A stretch of DNA of 64,000 bases, from NCBI GenBank assembly GCA_964641025.1, contig CAZXJP010000006.1:4256-68255 (forward strand), in the 5' to 3' direction. This document shows, in pieces, positions 7,530 to 14,382 of the stretch. Below the pieces are notes generated by a model. It saw only the letters and a list, made by a program, of their open reading frames with translations. It searched no databases and was not told the DNA's origin. The DNA is from UBA2112 sp964641025. Lineage in GTDB: Bacteria > Patescibacteriota > Saccharimonadia > Saccharimonadales > Saccharimonadaceae. Position 1 is the first letter of the stretch. Every line of letters starts with the position of its first letter. Made by a program: the position numbers and the translations under genes.

Positions 7530-9476
7530 TTATTCCGCATCAGCCAATGGAATATCACTTGCATTGTTTTTAGTTCTTATACCTTCTTTTTTCCATTGAT
7601 ATCTACGAAGGAACATTGCGTTGATAATAATAAGTAATGCACTACCTTCATTTATAATTAAACCTAATGTAAGAGGCATGACTCCGATCAAGGCAGTCAC
7701 AACAAGGAACGCAACTATCGCTAACGAAATAGCAATATTTTGGTATATTTTAGAAACTGTCTTTTTACTTAATTTTAGTGTATATACTAGTTGATCTAAA
7801 TTATCCTGCATTAAAGCAATATCTGCTGTCTCTAGTGCAACGTCTGTTCCTTGAACTCCCATTGCAATACCTACATCAGCCTGAGCCAGTGCTGGTGCAT
7901 CATTTACACCATCTCCTACCATCGCTACCTGCCCATACTGTTTTTGCAATTCTTTCACTGCGTTAATCTTATCTTCTGGAAGGAGTTCTGCTCTTACTTC
8001 ATCAACGCCAAGTTCTTTACCAATTGCTTCACCTGTTAGTCTATTATCACCTGTTAGCATAACAACCTTTTTCACACCAGCTTCTTTCAAACTTTGAATA
8101 GCTTGTTTTGCATTTTCTTTGGGTCTATCAGCTACTGCAATCATCCCAAGTACTTCATTGGCAGTTCCTAAGAGCATGACAGTTTTCCCTTGTCCTTGCA
8201 GCTTTTCAATTTGCATGACGTGGTCTTTATTTATGTTTACTTTTAATTCGTTAAACAAGCGTGGATTTCCAATGTAGTAATTATTTCCGTTAATCTTACC
8301 TTTTGCCCCACGACCTGTAAGTGAATCGAATTCTTCTACATCTGGAATTGTAATCTTTTTGTTTAATGTTTCTTCCATAATCGCATCAGCTAAAGGATGT
8401 TCGGATTGTTTTTCAAGCGCACCAGCAATCTCCAATAATTGCTTATTTGAAAGGTCTGATACCGTTACAAGATCCGTGACCGAAGGCTTTCCAACTGTCA
8501 AGGTTCCTGTTTTATCAAATGCCACAACTTGAGTACTACCAGCTGATTCTATATAAATACCGCCTTTAACCATTACTCCACTTCGAGCTGCCGTTCCAAT
8601 GCCAGTAACGACTGCGACTGGCACAGACAGTACTAATCCACAAGAACAAGAAACGACTAGTACCACTAAAGCTCTATATAACCATTCATCAAAAGGTTGA
8701 CCAAAGAAAAGGGGAGGTACAATAGCCACAATGATCGCTAATACAAACATGGCTGGCGTGTAAATGGCACCAAATTTCTCACTGAACCGCTGTCCTTTCC
8801 CTTTTTTCATTTGTGCGCCCTCTACTAATTTAATAATTTGGGCTAGGGTTGTATCTTGAGCAAGTTTAGTCACTTCTATTTCCAATGCACCACGTCCATT
8901 TAATGTTGAAGCAAATACCTCATCTCCTAATTGTTTTGATACAGGTATTGACTCTCCAGTAATGGAAGCTTGATCAACTGTAGTTGAACCTTTAGTGACT
9001 ACACCATCAACTGGTATTTTTTCTCCGGGACGTACCAGAACGATATCTCTGATTTCCACTTGTTCTGTCAATATACGCATTTGACGACCATTTCGAATAA
9101 CTGTTGCTTCACTAGGGGCTAATTCAACTAATGCTCTAATTGCATTTCTGGCTTTATCTGATGCGTATGATTCCATTAATTCACCTAAAGAGAAAATAAC
9201 GACAAGCATCGCAGCTTCTTCCCATAATCCTAGATAAATAGCTCCAATTACTGCCGCAATAAGCAATGTATTAATGGAGAGACTTCCATTTCTTAATTCA
9301 ACCCATGCACTTCTTGCTGGATAGATCCCTCCAACAACAATTGCAATACTATATAAAATAATCGCCCACATTTCAGGTAGACCGAATCCAATTTCTGCAA
9401 TCAGTGTAAATGCTGTGACGGTTGCGGCAATAATCAACAGTATTGTCCTTGGGTGTTTATACCACCTTGTATTCAT
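7530..9476 (-). CDS. cadA: Cd/Zn/Co-exporting P1B-type ATPase lacking its own HMA domain
   Basis: A 648-aa heavy-metal P-type ATPase. It has about eight membrane helices, the actuator motif ITGES, the phosphorylation site DKTGTLT, the P1B marker SEHPLADAI and the hinge GDGVNDAPALAQ. It lacks the usual N-terminal HMA domain, which is encoded separately just upstream at 9627-9845. The membrane metal-binding motif reads CSC (VVSCSCGLVLS) where the family normally has CPC; the codon is TCT where CCT would give Pro. The gene lies between the HMA gene and cadC on the same strand and is driven from the promoter at 9905-9938. It should export divalent soft metals using ATP. Confidence 0.93.
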   Translation of the reverse strand: MNTRWYKHPRTILLIIAATVTAFTLIAEIGFGLPEMWAIILYSIAIVVGGIYPARSAWVELRNGSLSINTLLIAAVIGAIYLGLWEEAAMLVVIFSLGELMESYASDKARNAIRALVELAPSEATVIRNGRQMRILTEQVEIRDIVLVRPGEKIPVDGVVTKGSTTVDQASITGESIPVSKQLGDEVFASTLNGRGALEIEVTKLAQDTTLAQIIKLVEGAQMKKGKGQRFSEKFGAIYTPAMFVLAIIVAIVPPLFFGQPFDEWLYRALVVLVVSCSCGLVLSVPVAVVTGIGTAARSGVMVKGGIYIESAGSTQVVAFDKTGTLTVGKPSVTDLVTVSDLSNKQLLEIAGALEKQSEHPLADAIMEETLNKKITIPDVEEFDSLTGRGAKGKINGNNYYIGNPRLFNELKVNINKDHVMQIEKLQGQGKTVMLLGTANEVLGMIAVADRPKENAKQAIQSLKEAGVKKVVMLTGDNRLTGEAIGKELGVDEVRAELLPEDKINAVKELQKQYGQVAMVGDGVNDAPALAQADVGIAMGVQGTDVALETADIALMQDNLDQLVYTLKLSKKTVSKIYQNIAISLAIVAFLVVTALIGVMPLTLGLIINEGSALLIIINAMFLRRYQWKKEGIRTKNNASDIPLADAE

Positions 9477-9577
9477 TTCTGTGTTCCCCCTTATTTATGT
9501 TCCATTTTTAAAATGTAATCAAAAAAATTGATATGTTTTTATTCATTTGATAGGAAAAGATAAATTAAATACTAAAC

Positions 9578-9616
9578 CCCACTCAAAAGTTATCTAAAGG
9601 GATAACATTAAGTGGG
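9578..9616 (-). other. Intercistronic hairpin between HMA gene and cadA
   Basis: CCCACT (9578-9583) pairs with AGTGGG (9611-9616), and GTTATC (9589-9594) with GATAAC (9601-9606). There is no T run on either side. It may stabilise or process the mRNA so that the short HMA cistron is expressed more than cadA. Confidence 0.45.
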
Positions 9617-9626
9617 AAAACTGGAG

Positions 9627-9845
9627 TTATTTAACTACAGGGTGACCTACTTTTTTTAATTTATCAGCAATGTCGTCAAGAGTTACTCTGGAATCATCAT
9701 AAGTTACAGTTAATTTTTCCGCAAAAAAGTTAGCCTCTGTACTTTGAATTCCCTTTAATTTTTTCAAAGCTTTTTCAACTGTTGTTGCACATGAAGGGCA
9801 ATCCAAACCTTCCACTTTTAGAACATCAGTTTTTGCTGAATTCAT
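9627..9845 (-). CDS. Free heavy-metal-associated (HMA/CopZ-like) domain protein
   Basis: A 72-aa single HMA domain with the metal-binding loop GLDCPSCATTV at residues 13-23 and the ferredoxin-like fold pattern of CopZ-type chaperones. A good ribosome site (GGGAGG) precedes the ATG. It is the first gene of the transcript that continues to cadA, which lacks an HMA domain, so it probably supplies that function in trans as a soluble metal carrier or sensor. It is read from a promoter/operator nearly identical to that of cadC. Confidence 0.9.
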   Translation of the reverse strand: MNSAKTDVLKVEGLDCPSCATTVEKALKKLKGIQSTEANFFAEKLTVTYDDSRVTLDDIADKLKKVGHPVVK

Positions 9846-9904
9846 TTTAAATTCCTCCCTTTTATTTAAGTAAAACGATAATACTTTTTATTACCAATTT
9901 CACA

Positions 9905-9938
9905 ATTACATTGTATAGTGTAATAGTATTGTTGTCAA
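9905..9938 (-). promoter_or_regulatory. Promoter and ArsR-type operator of the HMA-cadA transcript
   Basis: On the minus strand TTGACA (9933-9938), a 17-nt spacer and TACAAT (9910-9915). The dyad ATTACA...TGTAAT at 9905-9924 covers the -10 and differs from the cadC operator by a single base. One repressor should therefore control both transcripts. Confidence 0.85.
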
Positions 9939-10229
9939 TTCCTATATCTTATATTAATGACTGTCCTTTAATTTATCTGCTACATAGGTACAAATACAAT
10001 AATTCGAATACCTCGATACAGTATAAGTCATAACAATAAGGTCTGTTTTCCAGTATGTCACACACTTTTTCCATGTATTGTGCCATAAATTTTCTTAGCT
10101 CTTGTTCGTTAGACTATTTTAACTTTCTCACGTATCTCTCGTATTTAATTGATACATTTATGACACTTAGTATTCCACCAGATATTCCGATTTGAACACT
10201 AATTATTTTTAAACTTTAAAAAGATAATT
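9939..10229. other. AT-rich right end of the transposon without a gene
   Basis: About 290 bases between the cad promoter and the right inverted repeat. No open frame with a start and ribosome site was found on either strand, and no clear repeat. It may be decayed sequence of the donor. Confidence 0.5.
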
Positions 10230-10251
10230 CCACTATAAAATCCGAAGACCC
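10230..10251 (-). repeat. Right terminal inverted repeat of the ISL3-type transposon
   Basis: The reverse complement begins GGGTCTTCGGATTTTAT and matches the left end 5347-5368 at 21 of 22 positions. It ends exactly at the 8-bp target duplication. Confidence 0.95.
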
Positions 10252-10259
10252 AAAAATTC
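10252..10259. repeat. Right 8-bp target-site duplication AAAAATTC
   Basis: Exact copy of 5339-5346, directly after the right inverted repeat. Joining 5346 to 10260 keeps the reading frame of the interrupted ATPase gene. Confidence 0.95.
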
Positions 10260-10262
10260 AAG

Positions 10263-10979
10263 ATGGTTATAGATGCTAATTTCAAATTAGACCCCACTTT
10301 TATGAAGACTTTTTTGCAGTTCATTAATAAAAGCAGAAAAGGCACTTTCTATGGAGCGAATGAAAACGACGTCTCCGAAATCTTCGTAGAGAAAGATCTA
10401 TTGAATAGCGATGATATATCACAGATATTAAATACGATCATTGAGTGGCTAGAAGATAATCAGAAGGAGTCCAACTCCGGAGAAAGAGCCAGAGAAATTT
10501 CCGATCAAGTCGACAAGGTTCAGGAATTTTATGACTTCCTATTCTCACTTGAGTACCTTACCCCAATATACGAACTAAAGCTTGACGGTAAGATTCTTGA
10601 CGAACTTTCTCCTGGAGAGAAAGGCACTCTATTGCTCGTCTTTTACCTTATGATTGATAAAGAAGATACACCGCTCATTATTGATCAGCCTGAGGATAAT
10701 TTAGATAACAAGAGTGTATTCCAGGTTCTAACACATTTCATTAAGACCGCTAAGAAACGAAGGCAAATAGTTATCGTCACCCATAATCCAAATCTTGCCG
10801 TAGGCGCGGATGCGGAGCAGGTCATCTATGTAGAGCTAGACAAAAAGAGCGGCAAGCATACCTTTTCATTCGAGACAGGATCGATAGAGAGTCCAGCTAT
10901 CAATAGGCGCCTAGTAGAGATTCTCGAGGGCACTATGCCTGCATTTGATAAACGAAAATTAAGATACTCAAAGAGCTAA
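10263..10979 (+). CDS. TrlF-like ATPase, C-terminal part (severed by transposon)
   Basis: This is the 3' part of the gene beginning at 2881, not an independent gene: the frame continues from 10260 (AAG ATG GTT) and the ATG at 10263 has no ribosome site. It holds the ABC/SMC signature (LSPGEKGTLLL), the Walker B (PLIIDQPEDNLD) and the H-loop (IVIVTHNPNLAVGADAEQV), which pair with the Walker A at residues 376-383 of the upstream part. With the element removed the protein would be 1061 aa. As it stands neither half can hydrolyse ATP alone, so the system should be inactive unless the element leaves precisely. Confidence 0.88.
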   Translation: MVIDANFKLDPTFMKTFLQFINKSRKGTFYGANENDVSEIFVEKDLLNSDDISQILNTIIEWLEDNQKESNSGERAREISDQVDKVQEFYDFLFSLEYLTPIYELKLDGKILDELSPGEKGTLLLVFYLMIDKEDTPLIIDQPEDNLDNKSVFQVLTHFIKTAKKRRQIVIVTHNPNLAVGADAEQVIYVELDKKSGKHTFSFETGSIESPAINRRLVEILEGTMPAFDKRKLRYSKS

Positions 10980-10990
10980 GGCCTAATTAA

Positions 10991-11039
10991 AAAAGAAGAC
11001 TCCTGTTTTCTCGCAGTGCGGCGAAAACACGAATCTTCT
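10991..11039 (-). terminator. Hairpin after the TrlF-like gene, terminator-like on the minus strand
   Basis: AGAAGA (10994-10999) pairs with TCTTCT (11034-11039), with inner pairing of GTTTTC and CGC to GCG and GAAAAC. A run of A on the left side gives a T run on the minus strand. The plus side has no T run, so its value as a terminator for the ATPase gene is doubtful. Confidence 0.5.
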
Positions 11040-11114
11040 GCTCGTATTGTAGCAGACAGATAAATGAAACTCCTTACTTCACGTACTGACCTATTATACG
11101 AGTCGAGCAAAGAC

Positions 11115-11200
11115 ATCAAGGTCGTATTCACCCCTGAATACGATTTTTTCTTTTAACTGATGTATTCAAGGGGAATCTCCACCTGTGACACCTTTGCCGT
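11115..11200 (+). promoter_or_regulatory. Structured 5' leader, copy 1
   Basis: A leader shared with 11652-11745. Conserved blocks are ATCAAGGTCGTATTC, TTTTTTCTTTTAA and GGGGAATCTCCACCT followed by TGACA-CTTTG. Between them CCCCTGAATAC (11131-11141) pairs with GTATTC-A-AGGGG (11162-11173). In copy 2 the stem bases differ but pairing is kept, which indicates selection on RNA structure. It precedes the 94-aa NGWTNRETW-type gene, about 50 nt before its AAAGGAGGA ribosome site. A regulatory leader or small RNA are both possible. Confidence 0.65.
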
Positions 11201-11246
11201 GCGACTCCGTGCTGGCAAGCCGTTACGTAAAGTAAAGGAGGAAGCC

Positions 11247-11531
11247 ATGCACAGCATAGCAGAAGCAGAACAAACTCTAACCGTCGAGTACAATGGATGG
11301 ACTAATCGAGAGACGTGGATTGTGAACCTGTGGCTCACAAACGACGAGTGCTACTACGAGGAACTCCAAGCTATCATCAAAAACTTCGATAGCAACGAGC
11401 AAGCCGAAGAGCTTGAGCAGTATGTACACTGGATTATCGACGTAGATGAAGCGAGTATGACGACCGACTTACTCTCCACCTCACTCGGCAGAGTAAACTG
11501 GCATGAAATCGCCAGAGCGAATCAAGAGTAG
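11247..11531 (+). CDS. Small NGWTNRETW-type protein (DUF7249-like)
   Basis: A 94-aa acidic protein with the phrase YNGWTNRETWIVNLWLTND (about residues 14-32), which marks a family of small proteins found on phages, plasmids and archaeal elements, with no known function. I start at 11247, where an AAAGGAGGA site lies 5 nt upstream; the longer open frame from 11160 would read through the structured leader and is not credible. It is followed 10 nt after its stop by hairpin copy 1. Its strong ribosome site contrasts with the leaderless core genes and suits a mobile-element gene. Confidence 0.75.
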   Translation: MHSIAEAEQTLTVEYNGWTNRETWIVNLWLTNDECYYEELQAIIKNFDSNEQAEELEQYVHWIIDVDEASMTTDLLSTSLGRVNWHEIARANQE

Positions 11532-11540
11532 CTCCGAAAC

Positions 11541-11565
11541 GTCCTAGGTATGACGGTAAACTGCC
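11541..11565 (+). repeat. Post-stop hairpin element, copy 1
   Basis: GTCCT then AGGT-ATGACGGTAAACT-GCCT. The stem AGGT/GCCT has one wobble, and the 13-nt loop follows the pattern RTGACNRWAAACN shared with copies 2 and 3. It starts 10 nt after the stop codon. No T run follows, so it is not a standard terminator. Confidence 0.6.
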
Positions 11566-11651
11566 TTTATTGTTATGTTGTACGGAACTAGGTGGAGTTG
11601 TGTAAGAGTCTTCCTCCCTCTGTCTCCTCAGTGTACGGGTGAACCAAAACT

Positions 11652-11745
11652 ATCAAGGTCGTATTCGCACCCTAAGATATGAATCTTTTTTCTTTTAATT
11701 GAATATCTTAAGGGGAATCTCCACCTATGACAGCTTTGGTGTCAT
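11652..11745 (+). promoter_or_regulatory. Structured 5' leader, copy 2
   Basis: The same conserved blocks as 11115-11200, with stem CCCTAAGATAT (11670-11680) against ATATCTT-A-AGGG (11703-11714). A second hairpin ATGACA...TGTCAT (11727-11744) follows. Further down a 7-bp hairpin (GAGAGGG/CCCTCTC, 11764-11783) ends just before the AAGGAGGG ribosome site of the DUF3768-type gene. Confidence 0.65.
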
Positions 11746-11802
11746 CCCGAACCCTATCAGACAGAGAGGGAGAAAGCCCTCTCGTTAAGTAAGGAGGGTT
11801 AT

Positions 11803-12135
11803 ATGACCACAGAAGTAATACAAAACGAAACGTCAGCAAAGATAGCTGCGCTAAATGACGAGCACCGTCGCAGTATGCAAGGTTGTACCGTCACGAAAGG
11901 AATCGTGGCGATGGGATCCGCCGCCAACGAAGTATTTGTTGGTGTCAGGGATTATACGGACTTTGATGAAGATAACGATCCGTACGGTGAGCACGATTTT
12001 GGCTCACTGAAAGTAGCCGGAGAGAAAATCTTCTGGAAGATAGATTACTACGATGAGAATTTGAGTAAGTGGTGCGATCCGCTCGATCCGGATTGCAACC
12101 GAGTTCTCACCATTATGTTGGCCGAGGAGTATTAG
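11803..12135 (+). CDS. DUF3768-type small protein
   Basis: A 110-aa protein matching my memory of the DUF3768 family: an N-terminal IAALNDEHRRS helix, then a conserved block with TDFDEDNDPYGEHDFG, KIFWKIDYYD and a C-terminal RVLTIMLAEEY. The family is common on proteobacterial plasmids and phages and has no known function. The strong AAGGAGGG site sits 5 nt before the ATG. It is preceded by leader copy 2 and followed by hairpin copy 2. Presence in a CPR-type genome suggests transfer with the surrounding element. Confidence 0.82.
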   Translation: MTTEVIQNETSAKIAALNDEHRRSMQGCTVTKGIVAMGSAANEVFVGVRDYTDFDEDNDPYGEHDFGSLKVAGEKIFWKIDYYDENLSKWCDPLDPDCNRVLTIMLAEEY

Positions 12136-12156
12136 CTCCTCGGTTTTAGTTTGAGA

Positions 12157-12184
12157 GTCCTGGGTGTGACTGAAAACCGCCCAG
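12157..12184 (+). repeat. Post-stop hairpin element, copy 2
   Basis: GTCC then TGGGT-GTGACTGAAAACC-GCCCA, a five-pair stem with one wobble and the shared 13-nt loop. It begins 21 nt after the DUF3768-type stop and lies 33 nt before the next start codon. Confidence 0.65.
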
Positions 12185-12217
12185 CAAGTTTAACGATGTT
12201 GTCTAAAGGAGATTGTC

Positions 12218-12523
12218 ATGAAAATCAGTGAAAATATCACAAGAGAAAAGTTTAGTGAGCGTGGCGGTGGTTGCGAGCTGGATTTAACAGAATTTGGCTA
12301 TGAAGATGAGCTCATGAGCGCCTATCAGAATTATCTAGGCGGCGGTATCCGCGGATCAGTTGCCAATAGCTGTACTATCGAGGATTGGCAAATGGATGAC
12401 AAGCTTATCCGGATAGCCGATGAGTTGCGCGAATACTACGAAGACCGGCTCTATGAGCTGGAGCTAGTCGATGAGTATAACGAGGCGTGCGAAGGCAGGC
12501 CGGTGAGTTATCTCGGCTTGTAG
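12218..12523 (+). CDS. Small acidic protein of unknown function
   Basis: A 101-aa protein that I do not recognise. It contains SAYQNYLGGGIRGSVANSC in the middle and a long acidic C-terminal helix (LREYYEDRLYELELVDEYN). The AAAGGAG site 8 nt upstream supports the ATG at 12218. It is the third gene of the leader/hairpin group, with hairpin copy 2 just before it and copy 3 ten bases after its stop. No transmembrane segment or signal peptide is visible, so a cytoplasmic element-encoded function is likely. Confidence 0.7.
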   Translation: MKISENITREKFSERGGGCELDLTEFGYEDELMSAYQNYLGGGIRGSVANSCTIEDWQMDDKLIRIADELREYYEDRLYELELVDEYNEACEGRPVSYLGL

Positions 12524-12532
12524 ATTCAGCCT

Positions 12533-12559
12533 GTCCTGAGCATGACGATAAACGGCTCA
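12533..12559 (+). repeat. Post-stop hairpin element, copy 3
   Basis: GTCC then TGAGC-ATGACGATAAACG-GCTCA, a perfect 5-bp stem with the shared loop. Compared with copy 2 the stem has two compensated pair changes (G-C to A-T, T-G to C-G). Confidence 0.65.
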
Positions 12560-12597
12560 AGTATCCGCCGTAATGACTTAATGTATAATGACAAGTA

Positions 12598-13047
12598 GTG
12601 CCAGTTTCCGAGAAACCCTTCACTGTAATTGAAAGCCCCTTCAGCGCTCCAGATGTTGACGGACTTGTGCGTAATGTTCAGTACACGATGTTAGCCGTAC
12701 GAGACAGCTTGAATCGTGACGAAGCACCCTACGCCTCACATCTTTTCTACACCCAAATGCTTGACGATAACAACCAAGATGAAAGACAGCTCGGTATGGA
12801 TGCCGGGTTGACGATATGCCATCATGCCGAACAGACTGCTGTATATACAGATTATGGAACTAGTCGCGGCATGCAATATGGCATAGAGACAGCTAAATCA
12901 GCCGGCAGGCGTGTTGTTGAGCGTAGACTATTCCCAAATGCGTCTTCGCCCGAAGAAGTTACGGCTCTAATGCTAGAAGAGTACGCGAAACATGACCTAC
13001 CATCGCCGGAAGTTATCGCTGCAATATACGGACGCATCATCAAATAA
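12598..13047 (+). CDS. DUF7768 / nucleoside deoxyribosyltransferase-like phage protein
   Basis: A 149-aa Rossmann-like protein. IESPFSAPD at the start, APYASHLFYTQMLDD near residue 45, ERQLGMDAGL and TDYGTSRGMQYGIETAKSAGR are the conserved blocks of the DUF7768 family. That family is related to nucleoside 2-deoxyribosyltransferases and is frequent in phages and actinobacterial elements. The GTG at 12598 is the only usable start before these motifs; a TATAAT at 12584-12589 lies 8 nt upstream with no ribosome site, so it may be read from a leaderless transcript. The substrate is unknown. Confidence 0.75.
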   Translation: MPVSEKPFTVIESPFSAPDVDGLVRNVQYTMLAVRDSLNRDEAPYASHLFYTQMLDDNNQDERQLGMDAGLTICHHAEQTAVYTDYGTSRGMQYGIETAKSAGRRVVERRLFPNASSPEEVTALMLEEYAKHDLPSPEVIAAIYGRIIK

Positions 13048-13450
13048 CCAACACCCAGACCATGCAACATAGCCACCCATAAATGGGAGGCTAGTCACAT
13101 CGTCTGGCTTGAACACGGCAGCAGCAACGACACGCTCCATACTTACCCTCTCAGGCACTCCCTTGCGTTCCGCAGTGAGACCTTCGAGTGCAAGAATGAA
13201 TCATGTCACTAGACGCACGGTGTGCGACATCGGTTGATTAATCTTTAATGGTTGTCACGACTAGCACGTCAGTCGGCACGTACTGTCCGGTGGACAGAAC
13301 GTACACGTCTGCCACACTCGCCGAGCAATAAAATATCAATTAGCTACTTGCTATATGGCGAAAGAGCCGTGACCATTACTCGTGCGCGGAGCTTACGAGC
13401 AATCGTCACGCCGGTGTGTGAATTTGAAGTTCAGTGGTAACCTGTGGCCG
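13048..13450. other. About 400 bp without a convincing gene; several small inverted repeats
   Basis: Two hairpins are visible: CCCAT-AA-ATGGG at about 13073-13084, and TGTCC-GGT-GGACA at about 13282-13294 flanked by ACGTAC on both sides. The open frame at 13252-13440 starts with TTG, lacks a ribosome site and looks random. Such a region beside a replication-relaxation gene could hold an origin or transfer site, but no known motif was identified. Confidence 0.4.
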
Positions 13451-14257
13451 CTATATTTCATCTAAGGAAAAGGAGCTATCGTATTCACCGATACTCGACC
13501 ATATTGAACGGTCATCAGGCGTAGTAGACAAGAGGCTGCCTTGAGTAGCGATATAGTAGGATATCTCGCTATCTGATTTGTACTGTTCGCGGCCAATCGA
13601 TCTTCGGAGGCTAGCAGCTGTAAGGCCGTTCTCTGCAACAAGTAGGATGCTCGGAAATGGCGTCTCAGTTTCACCCCAGTCGTCTTCGCGATGATAGCGC
13701 GTATGGTATTCTAGGCGTTTTCGTATTTGGCTGTCGATCGTGCCAGCTGAAACGTATTCGAGAAAGAATCGTGTCACTTTGTCACCGTTTTTCATGGACA
13801 AAAATAAGTCAGGGCGAGGCTTCGGGAAGTAGTCTAGTAGTTGGATGTCGCGTGAGGTGAATACTTGCAGGTTGTCATAGGTGGCTATTAATTGGTTGCG
13901 AATTCGAGCGATGAGTGTTTGGCGGGCGATGAAGTCCTTGCCGACGGCCTTGTCTTTATATATGGCGGCTAGCATGGCATCAGAGACGTCTAGGCGCTCT
14001 GCGTCGCGTAAAGCCTTGAGTCCCCTGGAAGTAACGTAGAACTCTGCTTCGCGGCCAGCTAGCTTATAGTCTTTCTGGAAATGAGCTGCAATGTATTCAT
14101 GTTTTTGTAATATCTGTAATCGTGAATATAGCGATGTATTGTTAGCGATACCTAAGTACTGACTGAGTATTGAACGAGTACTGAATCGTAGTGAATAGAT
14201 GGCTGCTATAAGGGCATACTGATTGTTATTTAGAGATCGTATATAAGGTTGATTCAT
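13451..14257 (-). CDS. Replication-relaxation family protein
   Basis: A 268-aa protein. The N-terminal 110 residues form winged-helix segments (RSILSQYLGIANNTSLYSRLQIL, read in two parts; YVTSRGLKALRDAE). The C-terminal half has KPRPDLFLSM, then FFLEYVSAGTIDSQIRKRL and YHTRYHRED, the P-D...LE...K...Y pattern of the replication-relaxation (Replic_Relax) family. These proteins occur on conjugative and integrative elements and are thought to help plasmid-type replication or mobilisation. It is divergent from the recombinase module, separated by an AT-rich 200 bp with a strong dyad. It supports an integrative element here. Confidence 0.75.
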   Translation of the reverse strand: MNQPYIRSLNNNQYALIAAIYSLRFSTRSILSQYLGIANNTSLYSRLQILQKHEYIAAHFQKDYKLAGREAEFYVTSRGLKALRDAERLDVSDAMLAAIYKDKAVGKDFIARQTLIARIRNQLIATYDNLQVFTSRDIQLLDYFPKPRPDLFLSMKNGDKVTRFFLEYVSAGTIDSQIRKRLEYHTRYHREDDWGETETPFPSILLVAENGLTAASLRRSIGREQYKSDSEISYYIATQGSLLSTTPDDRSIWSSIGEYDSSFSLDEI

Positions 14258-14382
14258 TAAATGACCAAATTCTCTCTTGCTATATTTATATAGTATAAGA
14301 AGAAGAAAAGAAAAAGCAATAGAAAACAGGGGTAAAAAGTGTATTTTGATTAGAATACCGGAATTCTAACGAAAAAGTATTG

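Larger units (their letters stand above)
5347..10251. mobile_element. ISL3-type transposon carrying a cadmium-resistance operon (4905 bp)
   Basis: A complete element bounded by inverted repeats and a perfect 8-bp target duplication. It holds an ISL3 transposase, a metallothionein, an ArsR-type repressor, a Cd/Zn/Co P-type ATPase and a free HMA-domain protein, all on the minus strand. It is visibly more AT-rich than its surroundings, and its genes have strong AGGAGG-type ribosome sites and perfect TTGACA-17-TATAAT promoters, unlike the host genes here. The protein style points to a Bacillota donor. Removing 5347-10259 rejoins the TrlF-like gene in frame, so the insertion is recent. It is a precise transposition, not an assembly join. 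Confidence 0.95.

Noticed and set aside
5347..10251. The low-GC cadmium block could be an assembly chimera or contaminant.
   Set aside because: Matched terminal inverted repeats, an exact 8-bp duplication and in-frame restoration of the flanking gene are what a real transposition leaves; a chimeric join would not create them.
11160..11246. An N-terminal extension of the NGWTNRETW-type protein from an ATG inside leader copy 1.
   Set aside because: It would read through the structured leader, and a strong AAAGGAGGA precedes the ATG at 11247; leader copy 2 has no matching ATG.
11541..12559. Post-stop hairpins as ordinary rho-independent terminators.
   Set aside because: Stems are only 4-5 bp, the 13-nt loop is conserved and no T run follows; copy 2 lies within a gene cluster just 33 nt before the next start.
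13252..13440. A 62-codon frame in the gap after the DUF7768-type gene.
   Set aside because: TTG start without ribosome site or promoter, and an Arg/Ser-rich random-looking product.
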